Shown here: positions 22,092-31,163 of the stretch, piece after piece | Numbering within the stretch: the stretch's first letter is position 1 | How the letters are laid out: every line of letters starts with the position of its first letter | Assembly (NCBI GenBank): GCA_030247855.1 | Contig: JAPDRN010000070.1 | Span: 121,710-185,709, forward strand | Length of the DNA: 64,000 bases | Reading direction: 5' to 3' | Source of the DNA: Knufia peltigerae | Taxonomy: Eukaryota > Ascomycota > Eurotiomycetes > Chaetothyriales > Trichomeriaceae | The notes under the pieces: generated by a model | Told to the model about the DNA's origin: nothing | Seen by the model: only the letters and a program-made list of their open reading frames with translations | Databases searched by the model: none | Translations under genes and position numbers: made by a program

Positions 22092-24545
22092 TCAATGCTT
22101 GACGCGCGCGTTTCCACTCGGTTTGGCCTTGCTGCGCACCGTGACGCGCTGCGCACTCTTGCGTGTCTTCTTCGGTGCCAGCGGACGTTCCAGCGCCAGA
22201 TCGAGCACTTCCTCGATGTACTTCACCGGCACGATCTGCAGATCGCGGGTGACGTTGGCCGGAATGTCGGCAAGATCCTTGCGGTTCTCATCGGGGATGA
22301 TCACCGTGCGGATTCCGCCGCGCAGGGCTGCGAGCAACTTCTCCTTCAGGCCGCCGATCGCGGTGACGCGACCACGCAGGGTGATTTCGCCGGTCATCGC
22401 CACGTCGGCGCGCACGGCGACCTTGGTCAGCATCGACACCAGCGAAGTCACCATCGCCGCACCGGCACTGGGACCATCCTTCGGCGTCGCACCATCGGGC
22501 ACATGCAGATGCACGTCGTGCTTCTGCAGGAAATCCACATCGATGCCGAAGCGCTCCGCGCGCGAGCGCACCACCGACAACGCCGCCGACGCCGATTCCT
22601 TCATCACGTTGCCGAGCTGGCCAGTCAGGATCAGCTGGCCCTTGCCCGGTACCAGCGTCGATTCGATCTGCAGCAGATCGCCACCGACTTCGGTCCAGGC
22701 CAGGCCCGTGACCAGGCCGACCTCGTTCTCTTCTTCGGCACGGCCGAAGTCGAAGCGACGCACGCCCAGGTACTTGTCCAGGTTCTTGCTCGACACGCTC
22801 ACCAGCGCCTTGGACTTGCGCGCCCCCTTCTTCGCCTTCGCCACCGGCTGCGGCCCGCCCAGCGCGATTTCCTTCACCACCTTGCGGCAGATCTTTGCGA
22901 TCTCGCGTTCCAGGTTGCGCACGCCGGATTCGCGTGTGTAATAGCGCACGATGTCCTGGATCGCATCACTGCCGATCTCCAGCTCTTCCGGCTTCAGGCC
23001 GTTGGCCTTGATCTGCTTGGGCGACAGGTAACGGGTGGCGATGTTGAGCTTCTCATCCTCGGTGTAACCCGGGATGCGGATCACTTCCATGCGGTCCAGC
23101 AGCGGGCCCGGGATGTTGAGCGAGTTGGACGTCGCAACGAACATCACTTCAGACAGGTCCAGGTCCACTTCCAGGTAGTGGTCGTTGAACGCGTTGTTCT
23201 GCTCGGGATCGAGCACTTCCAGCAGCGCCGAGGACGGATCGCCGCGGAAATCCATCGACATCTTGTCGATCTCGTCCAGCACGAACAGCGGGTTCTTGCT
23301 GCCGACCTTGTTGAGGTTCTGCACGATGCGGCCCGGCATCGAACCGACATAGGTACGACGGTGGCCACGGATCTCGGCTTCGTCGCGCACGCCGCCCAGC
23401 GACATGCGCACGAACTTGCGGTTGGTGGCCTTGGCGATGGACTGGCCCAGCGAGGTCTTGCCCACGCCCGGCGGCCCGACCAGGCACAGGATCGGCCCCT
23501 TCATCTGCTTCACCCGCGACTGCACCGCCAGGTATTCAAGGATGCGTTCCTTGACCTTCTCCAGACCGTAGTGATCGGCATCGAGAGTGTCCTGCGCAGC
23601 CTTCAGGTCCTTGCGCACCTTGCTGCGCTTCTTCCACGGCACGCCCAGCAGCCACTCCAGGTAGTTGCGCACGACCGCCGCTTCGGCAGACATCGGCGAC
23701 ATCTGCTTGAGCTTGTTGAGTTCGTTGCGCGCCTTGGTTTCCACCGGCTTGGGCATGCCCGCTTCGGCGATCTTGCGGGCCAGCTCTTCCAGTTCGCCCG
23801 GCGCGTCGTCAAGGTCACCCAGCTCCTTCTGGATGGCCTTCATCTGTTCGTTGAGGTAGTACTCGCGCTGGCTCTTTTCCATCTGCGACTTCACGCGGCC
23901 GCGGATGCGCTTTTCCATCTGCTGCACGTCGATCTCGCCGTCGACCAGACCGACCAGCATCTCCAGGCGTTCGCCCACGGCCAGCGTTTCCAGCAGGCGC
24001 TGCTTGTCCGACAACCGCACGCTGATATGCGCGGCGATGGTGTCGGCCAGGCGGGTCGGCTCATCGATGCCGGCCAGGGTCTGCAGCAGCTCCGGTGGCA
24101 GCTTGCGGTTGGTCTTGACGTACTGCTCGAACAGCGACATCAGCGAGCGGGCGATGGCCTCGATCTCGCGCGGCTCGCGTGCGTCGGTGGCGTCGATTTC
24201 CACGGCCTGGCCGTGCAGCGAGCCATCGCGTTCGCTGACGCTGGTCACCTGCACGCGCGACAGGCCTTCGACCAGCACCTTGATGGTGCCGTCGGGCAGC
24301 TTCAGCAGCTGCAGCACCTGCGCCAGGGTGCCGACCTGGTAGAGGTCGGCGGCCTGAGGGTCATCGGTCTCGGCCGACTTCTGCGCCAGCAGCAGGATGC
24401 GCTTGTCCGCTTCCATCGCCTGCTCCAGCGCGTGCATGGACTTGTCGCGGCCGACGAACAGCGGGATGACCATGTGCGGGAATACCACTACGTCGCGCAG
24501 CGGCAGGACCGGCAGGTCGAGGGTCTCACTTGGGGAACGGGCCAT
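22092..24545 (-). CDS. lon: ATP-dependent protease Lon
   Basis: An 817-residue LonA. The N-terminal substrate domain begins LPVLPLRDVVVFPHMVIPLF. AAA+ Walker A is GPPGVGKTS, with Walker B FVLDEIDKM. The protease domain has the serine-lysine dyad S693 (DGPSAGAAM) and K736 (GGLKEKLL). A basic lysine/arginine-rich tail (KKTRKSAQRVTVRSKAK) is present. Lon degrades misfolded and regulatory proteins. Start 24545 (MARSPSETLDLP) has GGAG upstream; an in-frame ATG 18 codons earlier lies near the clpX terminator. It is separated from clpX by a strong terminator, so it is probably transcribed separately. Confidence 0.97.
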   Translation of the reverse strand: MARSPSETLDLPVLPLRDVVVFPHMVIPLFVGRDKSMHALEQAMEADKRILLLAQKSAETDDPQAADLYQVGTLAQVLQLLKLPDGTIKVLVEGLSRVQVTSVSERDGSLHGQAVEIDATDAREPREIEAIARSLMSLFEQYVKTNRKLPPELLQTLAGIDEPTRLADTIAAHISVRLSDKQRLLETLAVGERLEMLVGLVDGEIDVQQMEKRIRGRVKSQMEKSQREYYLNEQMKAIQKELGDLDDAPGELEELARKIAEAGMPKPVETKARNELNKLKQMSPMSAEAAVVRNYLEWLLGVPWKKRSKVRKDLKAAQDTLDADHYGLEKVKERILEYLAVQSRVKQMKGPILCLVGPPGVGKTSLGQSIAKATNRKFVRMSLGGVRDEAEIRGHRRTYVGSMPGRIVQNLNKVGSKNPLFVLDEIDKMSMDFRGDPSSALLEVLDPEQNNAFNDHYLEVDLDLSEVMFVATSNSLNIPGPLLDRMEVIRIPGYTEDEKLNIATRYLSPKQIKANGLKPEELEIGSDAIQDIVRYYTRESGVRNLEREIAKICRKVVKEIALGGPQPVAKAKKGARKSKALVSVSSKNLDKYLGVRRFDFGRAEEENEVGLVTGLAWTEVGGDLLQIESTLVPGKGQLILTGQLGNVMKESASAALSVVRSRAERFGIDVDFLQKHDVHLHVPDGATPKDGPSAGAAMVTSLVSMLTKVAVRADVAMTGEITLRGRVTAIGGLKEKLLAALRGGIRTVIIPDENRKDLADIPANVTRDLQIVPVKYIEEVLDLALERPLAPKKTRKSAQRVTVRSKAKPSGNARVKH

Positions 24546-24596
24546 GGGGGCTCCAGGGAAGGGGAAAACCGTCTCCGGGAGGGCATCTTCCGGAGA

Positions 24597-24637
24597 CAAA
24601 AAAAGCCGATGGCCCCGTTATGGGGCCATCGGCTTTC
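24597..24637 (-). terminator. Rho-independent terminator between clpX and lon
   Basis: On the minus strand a 15-base stem (AAAGCCGATGGCCCC/GGGGCCATCGGCTTT) with a T7 run, 50 bases after the clpX stop. Confidence 0.93.
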
Positions 24638-24687
24638 AGATGCAAGACGTTCCGAGAAAATTCTTTCTATTCAACAAGTTGAAAGAA

Positions 24688-25218
24688 TCATTCGGCGCCA
24701 GCGGCCTTCTGTTCAGGGGCCGGTGGGGTCTGGTAGATCAGGTACGGCTCGGACTTGTGCTCGATCACCGATTCATCCACGACAACCTTGCTGACGTTTT
24801 CCTGCGAAGGCAGGTCGTACATGGTGTCCAGCAGGACCGATTCGACGATGGTACGCAGGCCACGGGCGCCGGTCTTGCGCTTGAGCGCCTTCTTGGCGAT
24901 GGCCGACAACGCGTCCGGACGGAACTCCAGTTCGACGTTCTCCATCTCGAACAGCTTCTTGAACTGCTTGGTGATGGCGTTCTTCGGCTCGGTCAGGATG
25001 CGGATCAGGGCCGGCTCGTCCAGCTCCTCCAGGGTCGCGACCACCGGCAGGCGGCCCACGAACTCGGGAATCAGGCCGAACTTGATCAGGTCTTCCGGCT
25101 CGACTTCGGCCAGCACCTTGCCCACTTCCTGCTTGCGCTCGCTGCTCTTCACCTTGGCGCCGAAACCAATGCCGCCGGCGTCGTTGGAACGCTGCTGGAT
25201 CACCTTGTCCAGGCCGGC

Positions 25219-25249
<31 letters not shown>

Positions 25250-25977
25250 TTGGTGTCCACCTGCAGGAATTCCTGCTGCGGATGCTTGCGCCCACCCTGC
25301 GGCGGAACGCTGGCCACGGTGCCTTCGATCAGCTTCAACAGGGCCTGCTGCACGCCTTCGCCGGACACATCGCGGGTGATCGACGGGTTCTCGCTCTTGC
25401 GCGAGATCTTGTCGATTTCATCGATGTAGACGATGCCCTGCTGTGCCTTCTCGACGTCGTAGTCGCACTTCTGCAGCAGCTTCTGGATGATGTTCTCCAC
25501 GTCCTCGCCCACGTAACCGGCTTCGGTCAGCGTGGTGGCGTCGGCCATGGTGAACGGCACGTTGAGCAGGCGGGCCAGTGTTTCGGCCAGCAGGGTCTTG
25601 CCCGAACCGGTCGGACCGACCAGCAGGATGTTCGACTTCGCCAGCTCGACTTCGTCGTTCTTCTGGCGGCTCTCGATGCGCTTGTAGTGGTTGTACACGG
25701 CCACGGCCAACGTCCGCTTCGCGCGGTTCTGACCGATCACGTACTGGTCGAGCACCTCGAGGATCTCGCGCGGCTTGGGCAGCGAACTGCGTGCCGACTG
25801 CGCCTTTTCCTCAAGCTCTTCACGGATGATGTCGTTGCACAGCTCCACGCACTCATCGCAGATGAACACGCTCGGACCGGCAATCAGCTTGCGCACTTCA
25901 TGCTGGCTCTTGCCGCAGAAAGAGCAGTAGAGGATCTTGCCGGTGTCCGTGGAACGACCTTGGCGGTCTTCGCTCAT
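24688..25977 (-). CDS. clpX: ClpXP unfoldase subunit ClpX
   Basis: A 429-residue ClpX. The N-terminal zinc finger is CSFCGKS and CDECVELC (residues 19-43). The AAA+ core has GPTGSGKTLLAETLA, DEIDKI and pore loop GYVGED; the IGF loop that docks on ClpP appears as IGFGAKV. It unfolds tagged substrates for ClpP. The order tig-clpP-clpX-lon is standard. A 126-base gap to clpP contains the hairpin GGGGCCTGCCATGGCCCC without a T tract. Confidence 0.98.
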
Positions 25978-26103
25978 GCTTCGCTTACCCAGTTACGCCG
26001 CCCGCTGAACGGGGGTTCGATTCGAGAATAACACAGGGCCGGAGGGACATCAGTCCACCCGACCCTGCAGGAACGGGGCCTGCCATGGCCCCGTGAGTGC
26101 CGG

Positions 26104-26730
26104 TCAGCCGGCCTGGATCGACTCTTCCGGACGACGCTCCAGGACCTGGTCGACCAGGCCGTAGGCGACCGCATCGACCGCGCTCTTGAAGTTGTCGCGC
26201 TCGGTATCACGCGCGATGGTCTCCAGCGACTGGCCGGTGTGCTTGGCCAGCACTTCGTTCAGGCGCGCACGCAGGGTCAGGATCTCGCGTGCGTGGATGT
26301 CGATGTCGGTGGCCTGGCCCTGGAAGCCGCCCAGCGGCTGGTGGATCATCACCCGCGAGTTCGGCAGCGCATAGCGCTTGCCGGCTGCACCGGACGCCAG
26401 CAGCAGCGCGCCCATCGAGGCGGCCTGGCCGACACAGATGGTGCTCACGTCCGGCTTGATGTACTGCATGGTGTCGTAGATCGCCATGCCGGCGGTGACC
26501 ACGCCACCCGGCGAGTTGATGTAGATGCTGATGTCCTTTTCCGGGTTTTCCGCTTCCAGGAACAGCAGCTGCGCCACCACCACGTTGGCCATGTGATCGT
26601 CGATCGGGCCAACCAGGAAGATCAGGCGCTCCTTCAACAGGCGCGAATAGATGTCGTAGGCACGCTCGCCGCGGCTGGTCTGCTCGACCACCATGGGAAC
26701 CATGTTCAGGGCTTTGGTTCGGTTGTCCAT
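26104..26730 (-). CDS. clpP: ATP-dependent Clp protease proteolytic subunit ClpP
   Basis: A 208-residue serine peptidase. The catalytic triad is S105 (GQAASMGA), H130 (VMIHQPLGG) and D179 (DTERDN). A short N-terminal propeptide before MVVEQTSRGERAYDIYSRLL is expected to be processed. It forms the tetradecameric chamber that works with ClpX and ClpA. It lies between tig and clpX on the minus strand. Confidence 0.98.
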   Translation of the reverse strand: MDNRTKALNMVPMVVEQTSRGERAYDIYSRLLKERLIFLVGPIDDHMANVVVAQLLFLEAENPEKDISIYINSPGGVVTAGMAIYDTMQYIKPDVSTICVGQAASMGALLLASGAAGKRYALPNSRVMIHQPLGGFQGQATDIDIHAREILTLRARLNEVLAKHTGQSLETIARDTERDNFKSAVDAVAYGLVDQVLERRPEESIQAG

Positions 26731-26806
26731 TTCGTGAGGTACCTATCTTGGGGGGAAACACCCCCGCGCCAGGGTTGGCGCGGGGTATCCGGCAATCCGC
26801 CAGGGA

Positions 26807-28102
26807 TTACTGGCGGATCGCGTCCTGGAACGACAGCTTTTCTTCAGTGTGCTGGGCGCGCTCGGCGATCCAGTCGATCACCTGCTCTTCCATCACGCGG
26901 TTCTGCAGGCCAGACATCAGCTGGGGGTCGTTGCGGTACATCTCAATGACCTGCTCCGGCTCTTCGTAGGTCGAAGCGATCAGACGCATCGTTTCATTCA
27001 GACGCTTCGGCTCCAGGCGCAGGTCGTTGCTGCGGGCCACTTCGCCGACCACCAGGCCGACCAGCACGCGCTTGGCAGCGGCGTCCTTGAAGCCTTCGTG
27101 GGCATCGGCCGGGATCTCGCCCGGGTTGCGGCCGCTGCGGCGGATCTGCTCGACCTGCTGGGCCAGCATGGCGCGGGCTTCGTTCTCGACCAGGCGCGGC
27201 GGCATTTCCACCGAAGCGTAGGCCGCGATCAGCTGCTCGCCGACTTCACGACGCAGACGGTTCATCAGCGCGCCCTTGAGCTCGCGCTCGAGGTTGGCGC
27301 GGATGTCGCTGCGGAACTGCTCGACGTCGCCGCCCTTCACGCCGAAGCTCTTGATGAAGGCTTCATCGACGGCCGGCACGACCGGCTCGGACACGTCGGT
27401 GACCTTGACGGTGACCTGCACGGTCTTGCCCGCCAGCGCCGGCACGCGCCAGTCAGCCGGGAACTCGACGTCCAGGGTCTTCTCTTCGTCCTTGGTCATG
27501 CCGACCAGGCCCTGCTCGATGGTCTCGAACATCATGCCCTGGCCGAGCACGATGCTGCCCTTCTCGGTGCCTTCCGCCGGCAGGCGCTCGTCACCGGCCT
27601 GCGACCAGGTTTCCAGTGCGACCAGGTCGCCGTCCTGTGCGGCACGGGTGACCGGCGACCAGCTGCGACGCTGGGTCTGCAGGTTCTCGATCATCTGGTC
27701 GATGTCGGCATCGGTGATCTCGGCGGTGTGGCGCACGACGGTCAGCTTGCTGACGTCGATATCACCGAAGTCCGGCACCACTTCGACGGTGGCCACGAAG
27801 GAGAACTCGCCCTCGTCACCCTTGTCGATGCGCGGGCTGCCGACGATGCGCAGGTCGTGCTCGCGCACGGCGGCGTCGAAGGTTTCGCGCAGCAGGCCGT
27901 CAAGTGCCTCGCCACGGACCTGCGCGCCGAAGCGCTGCTCGATCACCTTGGCCGGCACTTTGCCCGGGCGGAAACCCTTGATGCGGGTGGTGCGGGCGAT
28001 TTCGCCCAGGCGGCCGTTGATGTGGCTCTGCAGACGGTCTTCCGGCAGCGAGAAGCTCAGGCGGCGTTCCAGGTTGCCGATGGTTTCGATCGAAGCTTGC
28101 AT
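26807..28102 (-). CDS. tig: Trigger factor
   Basis: A 431-residue ribosome-bound chaperone and prolyl isomerase. The ribosome-binding signature is GFRPGKVP (residues 43-50). The FKBP-type domain starts around KDGDLVALE-like AQDGDLVALETW, and the C-terminal chaperone arms follow. Start 28102 (MQASIETIGNLERRLS) has AGGAG 7 bases upstream. A hairpin CCCCGCGCC/GGCGCGGGG lies between tig and clpP but has no T tract, so read-through into clpP is likely. Confidence 0.97.
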   Translation of the reverse strand: MQASIETIGNLERRLSFSLPEDRLQSHINGRLGEIARTTRIKGFRPGKVPAKVIEQRFGAQVRGEALDGLLRETFDAAVREHDLRIVGSPRIDKGDEGEFSFVATVEVVPDFGDIDVSKLTVVRHTAEITDADIDQMIENLQTQRRSWSPVTRAAQDGDLVALETWSQAGDERLPAEGTEKGSIVLGQGMMFETIEQGLVGMTKDEEKTLDVEFPADWRVPALAGKTVQVTVKVTDVSEPVVPAVDEAFIKSFGVKGGDVEQFRSDIRANLERELKGALMNRLRREVGEQLIAAYASVEMPPRLVENEARAMLAQQVEQIRRSGRNPGEIPADAHEGFKDAAAKRVLVGLVVGEVARSNDLRLEPKRLNETMRLIASTYEEPEQVIEMYRNDPQLMSGLQNRVMEEQVIDWIAERAQHTEEKLSFQDAIRQ

Positions 28103-28294
28103 GTTGACTCCTGCCACCGGTGGCGCCCTGGCCCCCGGCTCGATGATGGATGAAACGGTTGTAAGGACACGACGTCGTTGACGCGCCTGCTTGCCGCAGC
28201 CCTTTAGTTTCGCCCAATTCGGGCGGCGCCGCCAGCATGGCGGGGCGCAGGGGTTGACGCGGAATGCCCGACTGGGCGGGGGGACGGGCCGGCC

Positions 28295-28297
28295 TGG

Positions 28298-28330
<33 letters not shown>

Positions 28331-28379
28331 CGGCACTGGAACCTAAATCCAGGGCGTCTACCAATTCCGCCACTTTCGC
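28295..28379 (-). tRNA. tRNA-Leu (anticodon TAG)
   Basis: An 85-nt class II tRNA with encoded CCA. Acceptor GCGAAAG/CTTTCGC, anticodon loop TTTAGGT on CTGGA/TCCAG, variable arm TGCCGCAAGGCG. It lies upstream of tig on the same strand. Confidence 0.96.
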
Positions 28380-28502
28380 GTGGCCGGCTCAGGTGTTCAT
28401 TGTTGCAGGCGGGGGCGGAAAGCGGAAGGCTTCCACAAAACTGAATACGCCACTTGATAGAGAAAGCGGCCCGGGCGGAGGGTGCCGACCCGGGCCACCG
28501 GA

Positions 28503-28847
28503 TCAATGCGCGGGCTGCACCTGCCCCGACGCCGCACCATCGCTGCCTACCGCAGCATCGCGCTTGCGGGCCTCAAGCGTCGCGCCGTCTTCAGAGCGCT
28601 TCATTTCAACAGCATCCGCAGGCACCCCCTCCCCCGTCGCTTGGGCCGGACGCATTGCCATCGCCGTGTCGACCGGCTGCGCGGGGACATGCTCGACATC
28701 CGCAGCGCGCTCCACCGTCTGCGCGTGATCCGGCGCAGCCCCGGCAGTGGTGGCGTCGTCCGCCCTGCAACCTGACAGCACGATCACCGCCAGGCCGGAC
28801 AGCATCAGACCCACAGCTCTGTTAATGGCCATCAAAGCATTCCTCAT
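28503..28847 (-). CDS. Small hypothetical lipoprotein
   Basis: A 114-residue predicted lipoprotein with no recognised domain. The signal peptide has a hydrophobic stretch VGLMLSGLAVIVLSGC, with lipobox LSGC and lipidation at about C27; an internal ATG (28832) five codons in is an alternative start. The mature part is low-complexity, charged and alanine-rich. It stands alone between the tRNA-Leu gene and the tRNA-Lys region. Function is unknown; it is called a gene mainly because of the clear lipobox. Confidence 0.6.
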   Translation of the reverse strand: MRNALMAINRAVGLMLSGLAVIVLSGCRADDATTAGAAPDHAQTVERAADVEHVPAQPVDTAMAMRPAQATGEGVPADAVEMKRSEDGATLEARKRDAAVGSDGAASGQVQPAH

Positions 28848-28966
28848 ACATGCGCCTTCGGCGCGGAACGCCTATTGGGAGCGATGCCGATGGCAACCGG
28901 TGAGAAGCAGCTCACAGCATTGAACATGCCGATGACGCATTCGCCGCTGATTTCAGCCGTGCTTCA

Positions 28967-28989
28967 GTAGATCCGCGCCATGTGTGGAT
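28967..28989 (+). repeat. Degenerate SMAG repeat
   Basis: GTAGATCCGCGCCATGTGTGGAT, with two mismatches to the standard stem. Confidence 0.7.
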
Positions 28990-29049
28990 TGCGCGCTTCG
29001 TACAGCCTTCATCCACGCAGGGTGCGGACCTACCAATGCTGTCGAAGGC

Positions 29050-29116
29050 AAGAAAAAAGCCACTTGGCGGACCAAGTGGCTTTCGTCTGGTGGGCTGTCA
29101 AGGATTCGAACCTTGG
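29050..29116 (-). repeat. 67-bp direct repeat carrying a tRNA-Lys remnant, copy 1
   Basis: Identical to 29267-29333. Each copy contains the terminator stem GCCACTTGG/CCAAGTGGC and the 3' part of tRNA-Lys. This copy is followed by the structured element instead of the rest of the tRNA. Confidence 0.9.
29088..29116 (-). pseudogene. Truncated tRNA-Lys 3' fragment
   Basis: 29 bases equal to the T arm, 3' acceptor strand and CCA of the adjacent tRNA-Lys(CTT) genes. The D and anticodon arms are missing, so it cannot be a functional tRNA. It is the inner end of a 67-bp direct repeat. Confidence 0.9.
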
Positions 29117-29266
29117 GGACGCGGCTGCGCATTCGCGCTGCCGCCCCACGCGCTGCTGCGCACCGCGTGGGCCCCTCTCACCAACACCCACATCCCCCCG
29201 GCTTCGCCGCGCCCCCTTGACTCAAGGGGGCTATCCTCCAGCCGGCTCCACGCCAGCGGAGACATA
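29117..29266 (+). repeat. tRNA-adjacent structured repeat element, copy A
   Basis: A 150-base non-coding insert between the two 67-bp direct repeats. It begins GGACGCGGCTGCG and has CCCCACGCGCTGCTGCGCA, CGCGTGGGCCCCTC, then CGCGCCCCCTTGACTCAAGGGGGCT and CCTCCAGCCGG. These segments match copy B (7492-7627) and, on the right side, copies D and E (35620-35760 and 63777-63878). There is no transposase or integrase. Confidence 0.65.
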
Positions 29267-29267
29267 A

Positions 29268-29300
29268 AGAAAAAAGCCACTTGGCGGACCAAGTGGCTTT
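29268..29300 (-). terminator. Rho-independent terminator of tRNA-Lys
   Basis: On the minus strand AAAGCCACTTGG, TCCG loop, CCAAGTGGCTTTTTT. The same stem is present in the duplicated copy at 29053-29083, and a related one at 29494-29523 follows the second tRNA-Lys. Confidence 0.9.
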
Positions 29301-29304
29301 CGTC

Positions 29305-29380
29305 TGGTGGGCTGTCAAGGATTCGAACCTTGGACCTATTGATTAAGAGTCAACTGCTCTACCAACTGAGCTAACAGCCC
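29305..29380 (-). tRNA. tRNA-Lys (anticodon CTT), copy 1
   Basis: 76 nt with CCA. Acceptor GGGCTGT/ACAGCCC, anticodon stem GTTGA with loop CTCTTAA, T arm AAGGTTCGAATCCTT. Its 3' 29 bases and terminator are duplicated at 29050-29116. Confidence 0.96.
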
Positions 29381-29530
29381 GAAATCGGGGGGCGAATTAT
29401 GACCCGATCCGCGAGGGCGTTGCAAGCACTTTCTTCAACCTGGTTGAAACAAGCACTGCAACCAGCGATCCATCGCGAAGGGTTACATCTGAAGAAAAAA
29501 GCCACCGGGCGGACCCGATGGCTTCTGTCT

Positions 29531-29606
29531 TGGTGGGCTGTCAAGGATTCGAACCTTGGACCTATTGATTAAGAGTCAACTGCTCTACCAACTGAGCTAA
29601 CAGCCC
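29531..29606 (-). tRNA. tRNA-Lys (anticodon CTT), copy 2
   Basis: 76 nt with CCA, identical to the neighbouring copy. It is followed by its own terminator with a slightly different stem (GCCATCGGGTCC.. on the minus strand). Confidence 0.96.
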
Positions 29607-29685
29607 CTGAAACTCAGGCGCACATTGTAGCGTGCACTCTGTTTATTGCAATACCGTTTCGGCGTTGCCGATGCGGTTGAATCAG

Positions 29686-29762
29686 TGGGGTGGCTGAGGG
29701 GATTCGAACCCCCGACCACCGGAATCACAATCCGGTACTCTAACCAACTGAGCTACAGCCAC
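29686..29762 (-). tRNA. tRNA-His (anticodon GTG)
   Basis: 77 nt with CCA. Acceptor GTGGCTG/CAGCCAC with discriminator C and anticodon loop TTGTGAT. Position 29763 encodes the G at -1 characteristic of tRNA-His. Confidence 0.96.
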
Positions 29763-29935
29763 CACTGAAACTTTCGCTTCACCGTCGATACTGCCGACGT
29801 TGCCGCTTGATACGTTGCCTGAGGACTGTCACCGAAGTTCCGGTCCGCCGAAGCGAGTCCGACATTCTGGTGGAGTCGCCAGGCTTTTGCAAGCACTTCT
29901 TCACATCCGCCAGCTGCGTTCCGGTGCCGCACCAA

Positions 29936-30012
29936 TGGCGCGCCCGACAGGAATCGAACCTGTAACCGCCGGCTTAGAAGGCCGGTGCTCTATCCAGTTG
30001 AGCTACGGGCGC
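29936..30012 (-). tRNA. tRNA-Arg (anticodon TCT)
   Basis: 77 nt with CCA. Acceptor GCGCCCG/CGGGCGC and anticodon stem CCGGC with loop CTTCTAA. Confidence 0.96.
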
Positions 30013-30050
30013 CCGAACCGGAACGGCGTCCAATCCGACGTGACGTGGAT

Positions 30051-30127
30051 TGGTCGGGGTAGAGGGATTCGAACCCCCGACATCCTGCTCCCAAAGCAGG
30101 CGCGCTACCAGACTGCGCTATACCCCG
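30051..30127 (-). tRNA. tRNA-Pro (anticodon TGG)
   Basis: 77 nt with CCA. Acceptor CGGGGTA/TACCCCG and anticodon stem CCTGC with loop TTTGGGA. It is first in the minus-strand Pro-Arg-His-Lys-Lys series. Confidence 0.96.
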
Positions 30128-30308
30128 GTGTTGCAATCCCCTCGGGCCTGGACCCGGGGAGCTGACCATTGTGGCCAAGCGTCGTGCGAACTGTCAACGC
30201 GCAATCCCCGCCCCGCCCCGCCATTACCACAACTTACGCAGCCATCGGCTATGCTCGCAGCCAGCGGCCGGATGGCCGAATCGCCCCCTTTTCGCACGGA
30301 GACCTCGC

Positions 30309-31067
30309 ATGCGCAGCGGCAACCCGGCTCTTTCCGAGTCGACCTTCCTCGATCTGGCCAGTGGCTCGGTGGTGACCAGCCCCGACCAGGCCATGACCAT
30401 CAACGGCACCGTCAACAAGACCGGCCTCCTGCTGCTGTTGACCGTGCTGACCGCCGCCTTCGCCTGGAACCAGAGCGTGGACGACTACGGCCAGGTGATG
30501 GCCGGCGCCAAGCTGTACGCCATGGGCGGCGCGATCGGCGGCCTGGTGCTGGCCCTGATCACCATCTTCAAGAAGGAGTGGTCACCGGTCACCGCGCCGA
30601 TGTATGCGCTGGTGGAAGGCCTGTTCCTGGGTGCGATTTCCGCGCTGTTCGAACTGCGCTTCCCGGGCATCGTGTTCCAGGCGGTGCTGCTGACCTTCGG
30701 CACCTTGTTCGCATTGCTGATCGCCTACCGCAGCGGCGTGATCAAGGCCACCGAGAACTTCAAGCTCGGCGTGGTCGCTGCCACAGGCGGCATCGCCCTG
30801 CTGTACCTGGCTTCGTTCGTGTTGTCGTTCTTCAACATCCAGGTGCCGCTGATCCATTCCTCAAGCGGCTGGGGCATCGCCTTCAGCCTGTTCGTGGTGG
30901 TGGTTGCTGCGCTGAACCTGGTGCTGGATTTCGACTTCATCGAAACCGGCGCGGCCCAGCGCGCGCCGAAGTACATGGAATGGTATGGCGCATTCGGCCT
31001 GATGGTGACCCTGGTCTGGCTGTATGTGGAGTTCCTGCGCCTGCTGTCGAAGATCCAGCAGCGCTGA
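30309..31067 (+). CDS. Bax inhibitor-1/YccA family membrane protein
   Basis: A 252-residue integral membrane protein with seven predicted helices. The family pattern is seen in MYALVEGLFLGAISALFE and in the closing LNLVLDFDFIETGA and YMEWYGAFGLMVTLVWLYVEFLRLL. Bacterial BI-1 homologues (YetJ type) can act as pH-sensitive calcium leaks, and YccA modulates FtsH; the role here is not determined. Start 30309 gives MRSGNPALSEST, the family start; upstream in-frame codons overlap the tRNA-Pro region. It is monocistronic with a strong terminator. Confidence 0.93.
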   Translation: MRSGNPALSESTFLDLASGSVVTSPDQAMTINGTVNKTGLLLLLTVLTAAFAWNQSVDDYGQVMAGAKLYAMGGAIGGLVLALITIFKKEWSPVTAPMYALVEGLFLGAISALFELRFPGIVFQAVLLTFGTLFALLIAYRSGVIKATENFKLGVVAATGGIALLYLASFVLSFFNIQVPLIHSSSGWGIAFSLFVVVVAALNLVLDFDFIETGAAQRAPKYMEWYGAFGLMVTLVWLYVEFLRLLSKIQQR

Positions 31068-31089
31068 TCCAGTCCATGCCGTAAACGAC

Positions 31090-31124
31090 AAGGCCGCGGT
31101 CCGTCGGGATCGCGGCCTTTTTTT
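31090..31124 (+). terminator. Rho-independent terminator of the BI-1 gene
   Basis: AAGGCCGCGGTCC, GTC loop, GGGATCGCGGCCTT followed by a T7 run. Confidence 0.92.
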
Positions 31125-31146
31125 GTAGCGTCGAGCACGCTCGACT
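31125..31146 (+). repeat. SMAG-type repeat (TCGAGCACGCTCGA stem)
   Basis: GTAGCGTCGAGCACGCTCGAC directly abuts the T tract of the preceding terminator; same stem type as the dimer at 4.7 kb. Confidence 0.8.
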
Positions 31147-31163
31147 CCTCCGGAAACACGCCC

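Noticed and set aside
21888..24794. A 968-codon plus-strand frame opposite lon
   Set aside because: Same antisense codon-bias effect; lon on the minus strand has every catalytic motif and conserved synteny.
29050..29333. Attachment site of a genomic island
   Set aside because: The partial tRNA duplication looks like att sites, but only 150 non-coding bases lie between and no integrase is present. Kept as a repeat-element finding instead.
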